64,000 bases of DNA, from positions 310,001-374,000 of the forward strand of contig NZ_AJLE01000006.1 of NCBI RefSeq assembly GCF_000296775.1, read 5' to 3'. Position numbers and translations under genes: made by a program. Under the pieces are notes generated by a model that did not search any database, was not told the origin of the DNA, and saw nothing but the letters and a program-made list of their open reading frames with translations. Source of the stretch: Sulfurovum sp. AR (lineage in GTDB: Bacteria; Campylobacterota; Campylobacteria; Campylobacterales; Sulfurovaceae). Numbering within the stretch: position 1 is the first letter of the stretch; each line of letters begins with the position of its first letter. Positions 17,320-27,233 of the stretch are shown here, piece after piece.

Positions 17320-17496
17320 TTATCGTCTTAAATTTTGTTGTTTTATGAGGTCAGTATTATCTAAAAGTTGTTTGGCATTACTTAGTGATAAGCCTGATTT
17401 TGAACAGGCAACATCAAATAGTTCATGATTATTTAAAAGTCTAATCAATACATTTAGTTTAATCATTTTAGATATCTTTATTGTGTTTATTGACAT
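17320..17496 (-). CDS. Short uncharacterised ORF, 58 residues
   Basis: The reverse strand has ATG (17494-17496) after AAGGAGAAAAT, an excellent ribosome site, then 58 codons ending in LRR and TAA. The middle (IKLNVLIRLLNNHELFDVAC, then SGLSLSNAKQLL) looks like a helix-turn-helix pair, so DNA binding is possible. No family was recognised. It is directly upstream of nothing on its strand; tRNA-fMet lies 25 bp before it. Confidence 0.5.
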   Translation of the reverse strand: MSINTIKISKMIKLNVLIRLLNNHELFDVACSKSGLSLSNAKQLLDNTDLIKQQNLRR

Positions 17497-17521
17497 ATTT
17501 TCTCCTTGTATTTTATTTAAT

Positions 17522-17598
17522 TGGTTGCGGAAGATGGATTTGAACCAACGACCTTTGGATTATGAGCCCAACGAGCTACCGAACTGCTCTATTCCGCG
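17522..17598 (-). tRNA. tRNA-fMet (CAU), initiator
   Basis: The reverse strand folds as a 77-nt tRNA with encoded CCA. The anticodon loop is CTCATAA. The acceptor begins CGCGGA and ends CCGCAACCA, giving the unpaired C1-A72 that marks bacterial initiator tRNA. The T loop GGTTCAAATCC is intact. Confidence 0.93.
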
Positions 17599-17808
17599 AT
17601 AAAAGTAAGCATGTGTAAATGAAAAATCTAAAAAACAGGAGGTTAAAAATAGAAAGAATGTATCTATATAAACATAATTGAATAAATATTTTTAAACGAA
17701 AATAATCTAATATCACCATTATCCTTGTTAATGGTTGTTCTTTATGATTAATAAGTGATTTCGAAAATTGTCTAAACTATGGACAGAACTCTCTGTCCAT
17801 TGATGCTC

Positions 17809-18027
17809 TTAAAGACCAGTAACGTTCTCAGCCTGTGGGCCTTTTTGACCTTCACCGATCTCAAAAGTCACTTTTTGACCCTCATTAAGAGAGACACGGT
17901 CGTAACCATTGCTATTAATTTGACGATAGTGTACAAATACATCATTTCCGCCATTTTCTTGTTCGATAAAACCGAAACCTTTTTCACTGTTGAACCATTT
18001 TACGGTTCCATTTACTTGAGTTGCCAT
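17809..18027 (-). CDS. Cold-shock domain protein
   Basis: 72 residues, a single cold-shock domain. RNP1 is KGFGFIEQ and RNP2 is DVFVHYRQI, with GTVKWFN at the N-terminus. It binds single-stranded RNA and acts as an RNA chaperone. The start follows AAAGGAATTGC. A leader of up to about 250 bp without another gene lies upstream, as is common for csp genes. It lies inside the tRNA-repeat zone but looks like an ordinary csp. Confidence 0.95.
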   Translation of the reverse strand: MATQVNGTVKWFNSEKGFGFIEQENGGNDVFVHYRQINSNGYDRVSLNEGQKVTFEIGEGQKGPQAENVTGL

Positions 18028-18279
18028 TGCAATTCCTTTATTTGTTTATACATTTTATGATTAAAATGTTCAAAATATAATGTGGAGTGTTCTTTTGGGA
18101 GGATAATACTGTAAACTGTAAGTAAGCAATAAGAATCTTGCCTAAGATGAAACTCTAGATCATCTTTGATAAATCCATTATAGCTGAATCATTTAATAAT
18201 AGCAAGGCTATATAGAATTTAATATCGATTGGCCTAAGATGATGAGAGTAAGGTTAAAAATTAAAGTATAAATTGAATG

Positions 18280-18582
18280 TTATTTATTAGATTTGCCGTT
18301 AGACTCTAAAGACCACTTATCAGTAGCACTACAGCCAACATCACAACTCACATGAGGCGTAATGCCCACAGCCTCAGGATTGATTGCCACTGTTATTAGA
18401 AAGTAGTCACCATCCCCTTTTTGTGCAGTAAAGTTGTGTGTACCACAAAACTCTTCATTCATAAGTTCAGCGACTGTGGTTGCATACTTGTAGGCATCTT
18501 GTTGTGTTTCAAAGGTCATATTATTGGTGTATTCACTTTTTTTAAAACATCCACACTCTTGTTCCATTTGTACTGTATACAT
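18280..18582 (-). CDS. Conserved-looking cysteine-containing small protein, unknown function
   Basis: 100 residues starting MYTVQMEQECGCFKKSEY. Cysteines occur as CGC near the start, FCGTHNF in the middle and CDVGCSA near the end, which could bind a metal. The alpha-beta pattern (FETQQDAYKYATTVAELMNE) suggests a compact domain. RBS AAAAGGATACCC precedes the ATG. I do not recognise the family. Confidence 0.6.
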   Translation of the reverse strand: MYTVQMEQECGCFKKSEYTNNMTFETQQDAYKYATTVAELMNEEFCGTHNFTAQKGDGDYFLITVAINPEAVGITPHVSCDVGCSATDKWSLESNGKSNK

Positions 18583-18762
18583 AAGGGGTATCCTTTTAAA
18601 TATAAGATAATTCTTTTTGGCATAATAACATTATTTGCTTATTCTTATACAAAAGATAAATAATACTTTTTCTAGATCCCATCGAGACGATAAGAATAAG
18701 ATAAAAACTTTATAAAATTATAACTTTATGAAGTTTGCATCATTCTATTTCCTTGAGCTTTT

Positions 18763-19191
18763 TTATTTGCTTTCCTGAATAAATTCTTTCGCTCTATCAC
18801 CTCGTAAAGTATCTGCGGTTCTAAGTAATCCATCACTCAAATATCTCACTCGATATCCTTTGAGATATAAAAACATTCTAGCAATATTGGCTCTATCGTT
18901 GTGTGGGCATGCTGTGATTATGAGTTTGTTTTTATCCAACTCATTCAAACGTTTAGGTAATTCATTGAGAGGAATATTCTTAGCAAACCCCATACTCCAG
19001 GCCTCAAATTCCTCTTTGAAGCGTATATCAATGAGCTGTGCCTCATTATTTGCTACTAACTCTAACATTTCATATGTAGAAATTTTCATCTCTTTACGTG
19101 CTTTGTAATCAAAATTTTTAAGATAGGTATCAAAGTCTTCTGCATGTATTAGTGTTGTAATAAAAATTAAAAATAATAAAGTCTTCTTCAT
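18763..19191 (-). CDS. Periplasmic rhodanese-like protein
   Basis: 142 residues with a signal peptide (MKKTLLFLIFITTLIHA). The rhodanese domain includes AQLIDIRFKEEFEAWSM, the active-site loop TACPHNDRANI with the catalytic Cys, and GYRVRYLSDGL. It should carry sulfur as a persulfide in the periplasm, fitting a sulfur-oxidising relative. RBS AAGGAG precedes the ATG. It stands alone with an AACCTTATAA-type repeat upstream at about 19263. Confidence 0.85.
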   Translation of the reverse strand: MKKTLLFLIFITTLIHAEDFDTYLKNFDYKARKEMKISTYEMLELVANNEAQLIDIRFKEEFEAWSMGFAKNIPLNELPKRLNELDKNKLIITACPHNDRANIARMFLYLKGYRVRYLSDGLLRTADTLRGDRAKEFIQESK

Positions 19192-19376
19192 ATATACTCC
19201 TTATACAATTACATTTATAATCATTCTACTATAGACCATATCAAAAATTTCTTATCTTTGCTAACCTTATAAAATATATAACGTTATAAAGAACTTTTGT
19301 CCGTTATGGTCTATGTTAGATTATAAGAGTTACAATCATATTCATATTAAAGTGTAGAATATAACAGAGGAAAAAT

Positions 19377-20090
19377 ATGAATGTAATAAAAACAAATATT
19401 AAACATATTTATTGTGGGACTGTAGAAGAGATCAATGATGGGAAAAGAAAACAATATCCATCTGCTTACAGAAAAAAGAAAATTGACCCGCATAAAAGCC
19501 TTTTTGTCAACAATTTAGGCTTGATTGATGATATGCAAGGGGATAAAGTAAATCATGGAGGAGCTGATAAAGCTGTATGTGTGTATAGCCAAAAATACTA
19601 TGACTTTTTTAACAATATACATAGTTTAGAACTACCAGAATGTACATTTGGAGAAAATATAACAATATTAGATTTGGATGATAGTGATGTTTGTATTGGT
19701 GATCGATTTCAATGTGGTGAAGTTATTTTTGAAGTATCTCAACCTAGGCAACCTTGTTGGAAAATATCATCAGTTACAGGGATAAAAAATCTCACTTCAT
19801 TAGTGGTTAAAGAATACAAAACAGGATTTTATGTAAGAGTGATTCAAGAAGGCTTTATTGCCACAGATGATACTTTGGAACTTATATCAAGGAATTACCC
19901 AGAATTTACAATTGAGTTTGTCAATCAATGCTCTTTTAATGCGAAAGATAATCAAGAAAACATCAAAAAAATATTAACATGTGAAAAACTAGCAAGAGCC
20001 TATTATGAATCGTTATTAAAGAGATATAAATTTAAAGAGCATGGAATTCAAAACTGGCAAGAAGATGAATACTTGAGTAATAATGAGTAG
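19377..20090 (+). CDS. MOSC domain protein (YiiM-like)
   Basis: 237 residues. The MOSC core includes GDKVNHGGADKAVCVYSQKY, FGENITI, GDRFQCGEVIFEVSQPRQPC and GFYVRVIQEG. The conserved Cys in QPRQPCWK is the expected ligand for molybdenum cofactor. YiiM-type proteins reduce N-hydroxylated bases such as 6-hydroxylaminopurine. The C-terminal helical extension (about 175-237) matches the YiiM layout. RBS GAGGAAAA precedes the ATG. Confidence 0.85.
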   Translation: MNVIKTNIKHIYCGTVEEINDGKRKQYPSAYRKKKIDPHKSLFVNNLGLIDDMQGDKVNHGGADKAVCVYSQKYYDFFNNIHSLELPECTFGENITILDLDDSDVCIGDRFQCGEVIFEVSQPRQPCWKISSVTGIKNLTSLVVKEYKTGFYVRVIQEGFIATDDTLELISRNYPEFTIEFVNQCSFNAKDNQENIKKILTCEKLARAYYESLLKRYKFKEHGIQNWQEDEYLSNNE

Positions 20091-21283
20091 TTCATCTCAG
20101 TCTGTAAAGATATGAGTATCTCAAATATGCCTTATTCATAAAACCCTATGCACTAAATTTATAAGGTTATCTCCACATAAGAATTTTCTGTTTTTTCAGT
20201 AAAAGGCACTAAAAAAGACCTGAAGAATTTTCAAAATATATACAAGACTTTGTACATGGGTCTTAATGACAATTCAACCACAGACTCATCTATTTTTTGG
20301 AGACAATATTTTTCATCTGGACAAAAAGTAGAGCCTAGGCTCAAAAAGAGGAAAATATAAATACGTGAATTATTTTAATTAATCTTCACAAATCTTTTTC
20401 TATATTTACATATTGAATTAGTAGTTTTAGTTCTAATTTTTTCCAATGCATATGCTGATATTCATTAAGTAAAGCATAAAATTCTCATTCAAATGTTTCT
20501 TACAAAGGTTATATATGTGTATATTATTATTGTAAAAAAAATCAATATAATATTCGTCATTAACACTAGCAAACATGATGATTTATCCTTTTTACACCAA
20601 TTATAAATACCTTTTAATATGTTTTTCACGCTTATTATCTCCCTCGTAAATAATTGACTATGATACTGAGCATTTGTAAAATTAATGTAAAATTAATATC
20701 GGGACAAATCTGGGACAAAAAAATTAGACCCGTGGCTCAGAAACTGGGAAATACAAGTACGTGAATTTTGATCATTCTTCAGAATGTTAAGTAAATAAGG
20801 GGATTGTTGATAATTTAAGTGGTGTCAAGAGAGGGACTTGAAAGAAAAAATTACAAACCCCCTAAAATAGGGGCTTTACAGACTATACAGAAATAAGTGT
20901 CAGTAGATAATGGGCGTTTTTTACTGACAATTCTACTGACAATTAATTATTCTTTTTACCTTCTTAATACTTATGGAAAATTTAGCAAAATCCCATTTTA
21001 AACAAAAACCAAAAATGACCAAATATTAAGGGCTTTCGTTGCTTTATCAAAATTCATATATCTATCAATTCAATATTAATGCATTAGTCAATATGTCATT
21101 ATAAAATCTCCTATATAGCACATTTTACAAAGTTTTCATCTTCAATTTCATAATTTTAGATATCACAAGTATTTGATAAATATGATATATTAATATATAA
21201 TATATAGTTAAGTATTAATATACTTATATTTTATAGGTTAGGATGAGGGGAACAGGTAAACAAAGTAAAAGAAAGGAGTTGAG
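20091..21283. other. 1.2-kb repeat-rich gap without a recognised gene
   Basis: Segment 20162-20320 is similar to 24014-24175 (shared AGTAAAAGGCACTAAAAAAGAC and CTATTTTTTGGA). Segment 20698-20842 repeats 24253-24397. A CCCCTA-AAA-TAGGGG hairpin is at 20859-20873. TGTCAGTAG and two TACTGACAATT units lie at about 20898-20945, arranged as inverted and direct repeats. No open frame with a start was convincing. These look like the ends of decayed integrated elements. Confidence 0.6.
20698..20842 (-). repeat. Direct repeat of the tRNA(CAU) 3' end and flank
   Basis: The last 23 bp (20820-20842) equal the 3' end of the intact tRNA (24375-24397). The preceding 120 bp resemble the tRNA's flank: two GGGACAAA units, TTAGACCCGTGGCTCA and AAATAAGGGGATTGTTGAT. 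Such a partial copy is the classic scar of integration at a tRNA 3' end. Confidence 0.8.
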
Positions 21284-21733
21284 ATGAGAAATAACTTATT
21301 TATACCTATTGCTGTTGGAGTCTTTATAATAATAGTAATAATAGGTATTGGCAGTGCACTTTTGCATGAGGATGATCACAGTGGTGGTGGAGTAATAATA
21401 AGCACTGAATGTGACAATTTACGTCAAAGATGTATAGATTTTTGTTCTCCAAATGATCCCATGTGCGTGGAGGATTGTAACAATGAGGCTGAAGCATGTA
21501 GATCTAATCAATCAACACAAGGATTAGAAGATAAGATTGAAGAACTAAAGAATGAAAGAGACCGTCAAGGTTATAATCTTGCAGTAGCTCTATGTAAAGA
21601 CAAGTGTTATGAGAATGTATTTTCGTCAGAAATAGGACAAGAACTTACACCTGAAACTTTACAGGATCCAGAATTCCAGGAATTATTAAGGAATTCACGA
21701 CTTTGTGCCAATGAATGTGGAAGTTATAAGTAA
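21284..21733 (+). CDS. Membrane-anchored cysteine-rich protein, unknown function
   Basis: 149 residues. A strong N-terminal hydrophobic segment (about 5-28) would anchor it, with the rest outside the membrane. The exported part has at least eight cysteines in pairs such as CDNLRQRC, CSPNDPMC, CVEDCNNEAEAC, CKDKC and CANEC, typical of a disulfide-bonded domain. A coiled-coil helix (GLEDKIEELKNERDRQGY) lies between. RBS AAAGGAGTTGAG precedes the ATG. It is the only other gene in the segment holding the phospholipase-like gene. An immunity or partner role is speculation. Confidence 0.6.
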   Translation: MRNNLFIPIAVGVFIIIVIIGIGSALLHEDDHSGGGVIISTECDNLRQRCIDFCSPNDPMCVEDCNNEAEACRSNQSTQGLEDKIEELKNERDRQGYNLAVALCKDKCYENVFSSEIGQELTPETLQDPEFQELLRNSRLCANECGSYK

Positions 21734-21741
21734 GATGTAGG

Positions 21742-21763
21742 ATAGCTGGCAATTGCCAGCTAT
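21742..21763. terminator. 22-bp perfect palindrome after the cysteine-rich gene
   Basis: Two exact 11-bp arms starting ATAGCTGGCAA begin 8 bp after the stop codon. It would form a strong hairpin but has no T tract, so it may be a terminator of unusual form or a protein-binding site. Confidence 0.5.
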
Positions 21764-22412
21764 AAGGTATAGTCACGGTGACAAAAAGCATACATTTATA
21801 ACTGCATATTAAAGTCTAAAAAATGGAGTGTATTAGAGATTACACAGACAGTAGGGCATACAAATTCTAAGATGATTATTGAGAATTATTCACTGTATAT
21901 TAAGGGTGAACATTTAAAATAAATAGCTCATTTAATCCTTTTCAATGTCGTGGTGACACTGAAAAAACGTTAACTTGTTGAAATCTTATGAAAATACGTA
22001 TTTTAAGAGATTAAATTTTTTTCTGGAGCCCGATTTTAACCAATGACCTTCGGGTTATGAGTAAGCTAGTGAAAAATGAAAAACCCTATATCTCCATACT
22101 AATAGTGACTTTCAAAAAATATTTGAGACAAATTTGTGCCTTTTTTTCGAGGCACTTTCATATTCTTCAGTTAAAGTATTACTACAAAAAATTTTATCTT
22201 ATTCTTAAAACTATTTTAAATAAAACATGAACCATATTCAGGGAAAATTATTATAAAATAAACCTTATAAAATATATAAGGTTTTCGTTATATTTAGTGT
22301 TGAATATTTATTGAGGTGACAACTTAAACTTTATATGGAGAAGCGAAGATTCTTTTAACCAATTTAAATATATGTCATACACTTCCAAAGGCTTAAAGTA
22401 TTAACTATATTA
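21764..22412. other. 650-bp gap without a recognised gene, with a decayed tRNA segment
   Basis: At 22023-22070 a tRNA-like stretch survives (GGAGCCCGATTTTAACC, GACCTTCGGGTTATGAG, then AAGCTAG), resembling the reverse strand of a CAU-anticodon tRNA 3' half. A CCTTATAA/TATAAGG hairpin is at 22260-22286. No coding frame was supported. Confidence 0.5.
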
Positions 22413-23762
22413 TTAAGAAGCGCACCTTGTAGTGATTCGAAAAGTAAACTTTAATTTCGCAATATTACTGGCAAATGCGTGCCATTTCTTTTCAATGACG
22501 TCTACCTGAAGTCTAGGGACAATAAAGGATTCATATACACCACCAGCACATTTAACAGGTACATAGATAGAGTTTGATCCATAATCATCCCAAAGAGCAT
22601 CTTTTTCTTTAGCACTGGCAGACAGGAGTATGTTAAATTGGGTATCACATCTATTTTGTATCTCCTTATCCATAATAACCATATCAGCAAAAGGTTCTAA
22701 ATCGTCATTATTGAGTTCCATTTCAAAATTACGTGACACTCCATCTGCTGCTATCGTAAAATCCCAATCATTTCCAATATTATTACCATAATATTGAATC
22801 TGCAGAAGTTCAACAATCACTCGACAGCTTCTTCTGGGCTGTGGCTCCGGTTCTTTTTCATATACAACTAGCATTGGTGGAAATGTTACAATAGGTATTT
22901 CCTTGTGATAATTAAAATGGGTATCAGCAAAATTCTCAACCGCTGCACGATATAAGTCAGCTAAAATTATCATGCCATTATCACGAATACAGTGAGCTAA
23001 TTGTCGATCACATCTAATCTTATCTGCTTCGGTTCCACCTATACAGTAACAAATATCATGTTGATTACAACATTCTTCAAAGTTAAAATCTGGTGAACTT
23101 GTACAACCGTCCGTCTTGCAATCTGTTTCTGAACGAACTGTTTCTGAACGAATAAAATAGACTAGATGAAAGAGAATCTGCGAAAGCAATGAAACAGCTT
23201 TATTATTGTGTTTTTTTGATGATTTAGGTCCATCTTTTTCTAATTCTTTCCAGAGTAACGAAACTTCCTTACACTCTTCACCTCTTAGATTCTCCGCAAG
23301 AAGATTACGACTACTCGGTGACAATAATGACCATTCCCAGTAGTGCATTCCATAGATTCTTATTGAGACTATATCAATATTATTGGGATCATCTTTTTCA
23401 ATTAATGATGAAATAACTTCATTACCTTTGGCATCTTTAATATAAACAACAATTTGTTTTTCTGTCGATATGCCGGTCCCATACACAAGACCTTTTTTAT
23501 TCTTAATTTCCTTTTTATCTATAAATACGATTGGTTTCTCTTTCGGGAGTATATGAATAGCAGATGCCATTAATTTATAATAATCCTTGCGACAAGCCAT
23601 TTTGTTTATCTCAATATTCCGTGCAAAATCATATACTGAGTAAAACGGTCTTTCTTTGATAATTAATTCTGTAAGCTTCCTATCAATATCATGCTTTTTA
23701 CGCATCTCATCTGCAGAATCCGAATTGATATATATTAGTTCTTTTCCAAATCGATGACTCAT
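22413..23762 (-). CDS. Protein with phospholipase A2-type active site and N-terminal helix-hairpin-helix-like domain
   Basis: 449 residues. Residues about 10-68 (YINSDSADEM, RKLTELIIKERPFYSVYDF) resemble a ComEA-type helix-hairpin-helix. A middle region follows (about 75-200). Residues 215-259 carry CCNQHDICY with the His-Asp dyad H235-D236, then CDRQLAHC with D252, the two active-site signatures of secreted phospholipases A2 in correct order and spacing. A Cys-containing beta-rich C-terminus follows (about 312-449). There is no signal peptide. RBS AGGAGGTAG precedes the ATG. The gene lies alone between tRNA-derived repeats. A lipid-cleaving effector or toxin is possible, not shown. Confidence 0.7.
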   Translation of the reverse strand: MSHRFGKELIYINSDSADEMRKKHDIDRKLTELIIKERPFYSVYDFARNIEINKMACRKDYYKLMASAIHILPKEKPIVFIDKKEIKNKKGLVYGTGISTEKQIVVYIKDAKGNEVISSLIEKDDPNNIDIVSIRIYGMHYWEWSLLSPSSRNLLAENLRGEECKEVSLLWKELEKDGPKSSKKHNNKAVSLLSQILFHLVYFIRSETVRSETDCKTDGCTSSPDFNFEECCNQHDICYCIGGTEADKIRCDRQLAHCIRDNGMIILADLYRAAVENFADTHFNYHKEIPIVTFPPMLVVYEKEPEPQPRRSCRVIVELLQIQYYGNNIGNDWDFTIAADGVSRNFEMELNNDDLEPFADMVIMDKEIQNRCDTQFNILLSASAKEKDALWDDYGSNSIYVPVKCAGGVYESFIVPRLQVDVIEKKWHAFASNIAKLKFTFRITTRCAS

Positions 23763-24252
23763 AACTACCTCCTAAATGTAATTTTTCTTATTTAAATATC
23801 TAATTACCCTCAAACATAAATGTTTATTAAGGGAACAAAGTGTCCTTCTATTGAGTTATTCAGTTCAGTATAGAGTATACCAAAATATATATTAATGATT
23901 ATTTATAAGAATATATTATTAATGTTTGGACAGAGTATTCCATTATTTGTTTATTTCTGGCAATTACGGACAAAATATCTTGTACTCAAAACCTTATAAA
24001 ATATATAAACTTATAAGGTTTTTCTCCACGTAAGAATTTTCCATTTTTTTACAGTAAAAGGCACTAAAAAAGACCCAAATCATTTTATAATTTCTACAAA
24101 GCCCTTATATACGGTGCTTAATTATAATTCAACCTCCGACTCAACTATTTTTTGGAAATAATATTTGTCATATATAGATACAAAATATAGAAATTACTCT
24201 CTCCCCATACGATCTAATTACACCAAATAGTATAAAAAATAGAGACAAAAAT
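23763..24252. other. 490-bp gap without a recognised gene
   Basis: Upstream region of the phospholipase-like gene. It holds a perfect hairpin AAAACCTTATAA (23988-23999) with TTATAAGGTTTT (24011-24022) and a segment (24014-24175) similar to 20162-20320. Nothing coding was seen. Confidence 0.6.
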
Positions 24253-24374
24253 CGGGACAACTTTGGGACAAAAATTTAGACCCGCGGCTCAAAAGTAGAA
24301 AAATATAATATGTATATTTATTTTGATTAATCTTCAGTAAGTTAAATAAATAAGGGGATTGTTGATTATTTGAA
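24253..24374 (-). repeat. Flank of the intact tRNA repeated at 20698-20819
   Basis: Two GGGACAA units (24254, 24265), TTTAGACCCGCGGCTCA and AAATAAGGGGATTGTTGAT lie downstream of the tRNA 3' end. The same order occurs before the partial tRNA copy at 20820, and the last block also at 16951. Confidence 0.75.
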
Positions 24375-24451
24375 TGGTGTCAAGAGAGGGACTTGAACCC
24401 TCGACCTCCGGCTTATGAGACCAGCGCTCTAACCAGCTGAGCTACCTTGAC
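24375..24451 (-). tRNA. tRNA with CAU anticodon (elongator Met, or Ile2)
   Basis: A 77-nt reverse-strand tRNA with encoded CCA. The acceptor GTCAAGG pairs with CTCTTGAC, the anticodon loop is CTCATAA and the T loop is GGTTCAAGTCC. CAU may mean elongator methionine or lysidine-modified isoleucine tRNA; sequence alone does not decide. Its 3' end is copied at 20820 and, degenerate, at 16977. Confidence 0.92.
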
Positions 24452-24600
24452 ATCGTTGTGAAGAGACGGAATTTTATCTAAAGATACCTTTATTGTCAAC
24501 ACATTTTATAAAAAAAAGGTAAAAAGGCCTTAATATTTTATAGACAACAAATAGTTTAGTCAATATCACTCATATTTGTTAAATAATTTAAAGAAAGTTA

Positions 24601-24629
24601 TTGACATTTTTGGAAAAAATGACTACAAT
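24601..24629 (+). promoter_or_regulatory. Sigma70-type promoter of groES-groEL
   Basis: TTGACA (24601-24606), 17-bp spacer, TACAAT (24624-24629). No CIRCE element (TTAGCACTC repeat) was seen nearby, so HrcA control is not indicated. Confidence 0.75.
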
Positions 24630-24667
24630 GCAACTACAAAAATTAAATCATATACAAAGGAGTCACT

Positions 24668-24934
24668 ATGGCATTTGAACCATTAAAAGACAGACTGCTT
24701 GTTCTTCGTGAAGAGCAGTCAAATCAAACCGCTTCTGGGCTATATATTCCAGATACAGCCAAAGAAAAACCACTGGAAGGAAAAGTCGTTGCAGTTGGTC
24801 CTGATGCAAAAGAGGATGGTATTAATGTAGATGATACTGTAGTCTTTGCAAACTTCAGTGGCATGGAAGTCATGATCGAAGGTACAGAGTACCTGATATT
24901 AACAAGCAAAGAAGTGCTTGGATTAATCAAATAA
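24668..24934 (+). CDS. groES: Co-chaperonin GroES
   Basis: 88 residues, full length. The family blocks PLKDRLLVLREE, the mobile loop QSNQTASGLYIPDTAKEKP and the C-terminal YLILTSKEVLGLI are present. It caps the GroEL chamber during folding in the cytoplasm. RBS AAAGGAG precedes the ATG. groEL follows 16 bp later in one operon. Confidence 0.97.
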   Translation: MAFEPLKDRLLVLREEQSNQTASGLYIPDTAKEKPLEGKVVAVGPDAKEDGINVDDTVVFANFSGMEVMIEGTEYLILTSKEVLGLIK

Positions 24935-24947
24935 TTTAAGGAGATAA

Positions 24948-26579
<1,632 letters not shown>

Positions 26580-26984
26580 ATTCATTCCTGATTAGTACTC
26601 AGAATATTCAGAGGATCTGCTGAACATCCTGTTTGGTAGATCTTTCTTCATACTCGCTACTTTCTTACTTTTACACTCTACTTATGCCTAAATGAATGAC
26701 CTTTTATGATATTTCCTTATCGATGAAAATAATGAGATTGAAAATCTATAGAAATACTATTAAATTTACTTAGGTTTGTACAATCCTTTACGAAGAATTA
26801 ACACTTCTTTGCTATACTTCCAGCCCAAAATAACTTAAAGTATAGAAGCATACTTCTCTGGTAGCCCCTTCTAGATAAGACCATAAATGTTTCTGTCCTT
26901 TGTAACTTTTTCCGTCACTTTTTAAAGATGAAATGGTGTATGGCATGAGTTGGTTATTTGATAATTAAAGAAGAAAGGACGAGA
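26580..26984. other. 405-bp gap: groEL 3' region and leader of a microprotein gene
   Basis: An extended -10 element TGCTATACT ends at 26818. The transcript from there would have a leader of about 160 nt before the 29-codon ORF at 26985. AAGTATAGAAGCATACTT near 26836-26853 forms a small hairpin. No recognised riboswitch was found. Confidence 0.45.
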
Positions 26985-27074
26985 ATGGAGTTACAATATA
27001 TCTTTTTTGGTATCCTGACAGCATTAGTAATTACTACAGGTGCAATTGTGGCAATAACTAACGCTAAAAACTAG
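26985..27074 (+). CDS. 29-residue single-pass membrane microprotein
   Basis: ATG (26985) follows AAGAAAGGACGAGA, a good ribosome site. The product MELQYIFFGILTALVITTGA continues to IVAITNAKN and stop: one transmembrane helix with short polar ends. It has its own promoter-like -10 upstream and a strong hairpin terminator downstream (27174-27206), so it looks like a free-standing gene. Small subunits of respiratory oxidases look like this, but no oxidase gene is near. No family was recognised. Confidence 0.55.
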   Translation: MELQYIFFGILTALVITTGAIVAITNAKN

Positions 27075-27173
27075 ACTGGAGAAACAGGACAAGACATTCC
27101 GACTACGTCCAAACTCACAAAAAGTCATTCATGCAATCATAGATAATAAAAATAGAGACTAATGAGGGGTAAA

Positions 27174-27206
27174 AGCTACCGAACAGATTGTTCGGTAGCT
27201 TCTCTC
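27174..27206 (+). terminator. Hairpin terminator with 11-bp perfect stem
   Basis: AGCTACCGAAC (27174-27184) and GTTCGGTAGCT (27190-27200) enclose AGATT and are followed by TCTCTCT. It separates the microprotein gene from the convergent EAL gene and could act both ways. Confidence 0.75.
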
Positions 27207-27233
27207 TATATTCTAATGATTGTCAAATACCCA

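Noticed and set aside
20898..20945. Short repeats considered as a CRISPR array
   Set aside because: Only two or three short units of about 11 bp with unequal spacing and no cas genes nearby.
24530..24660. CIRCE/HrcA operator before groES
   Set aside because: No TTAGCACTC-type inverted repeat was found; only a standard promoter is present.
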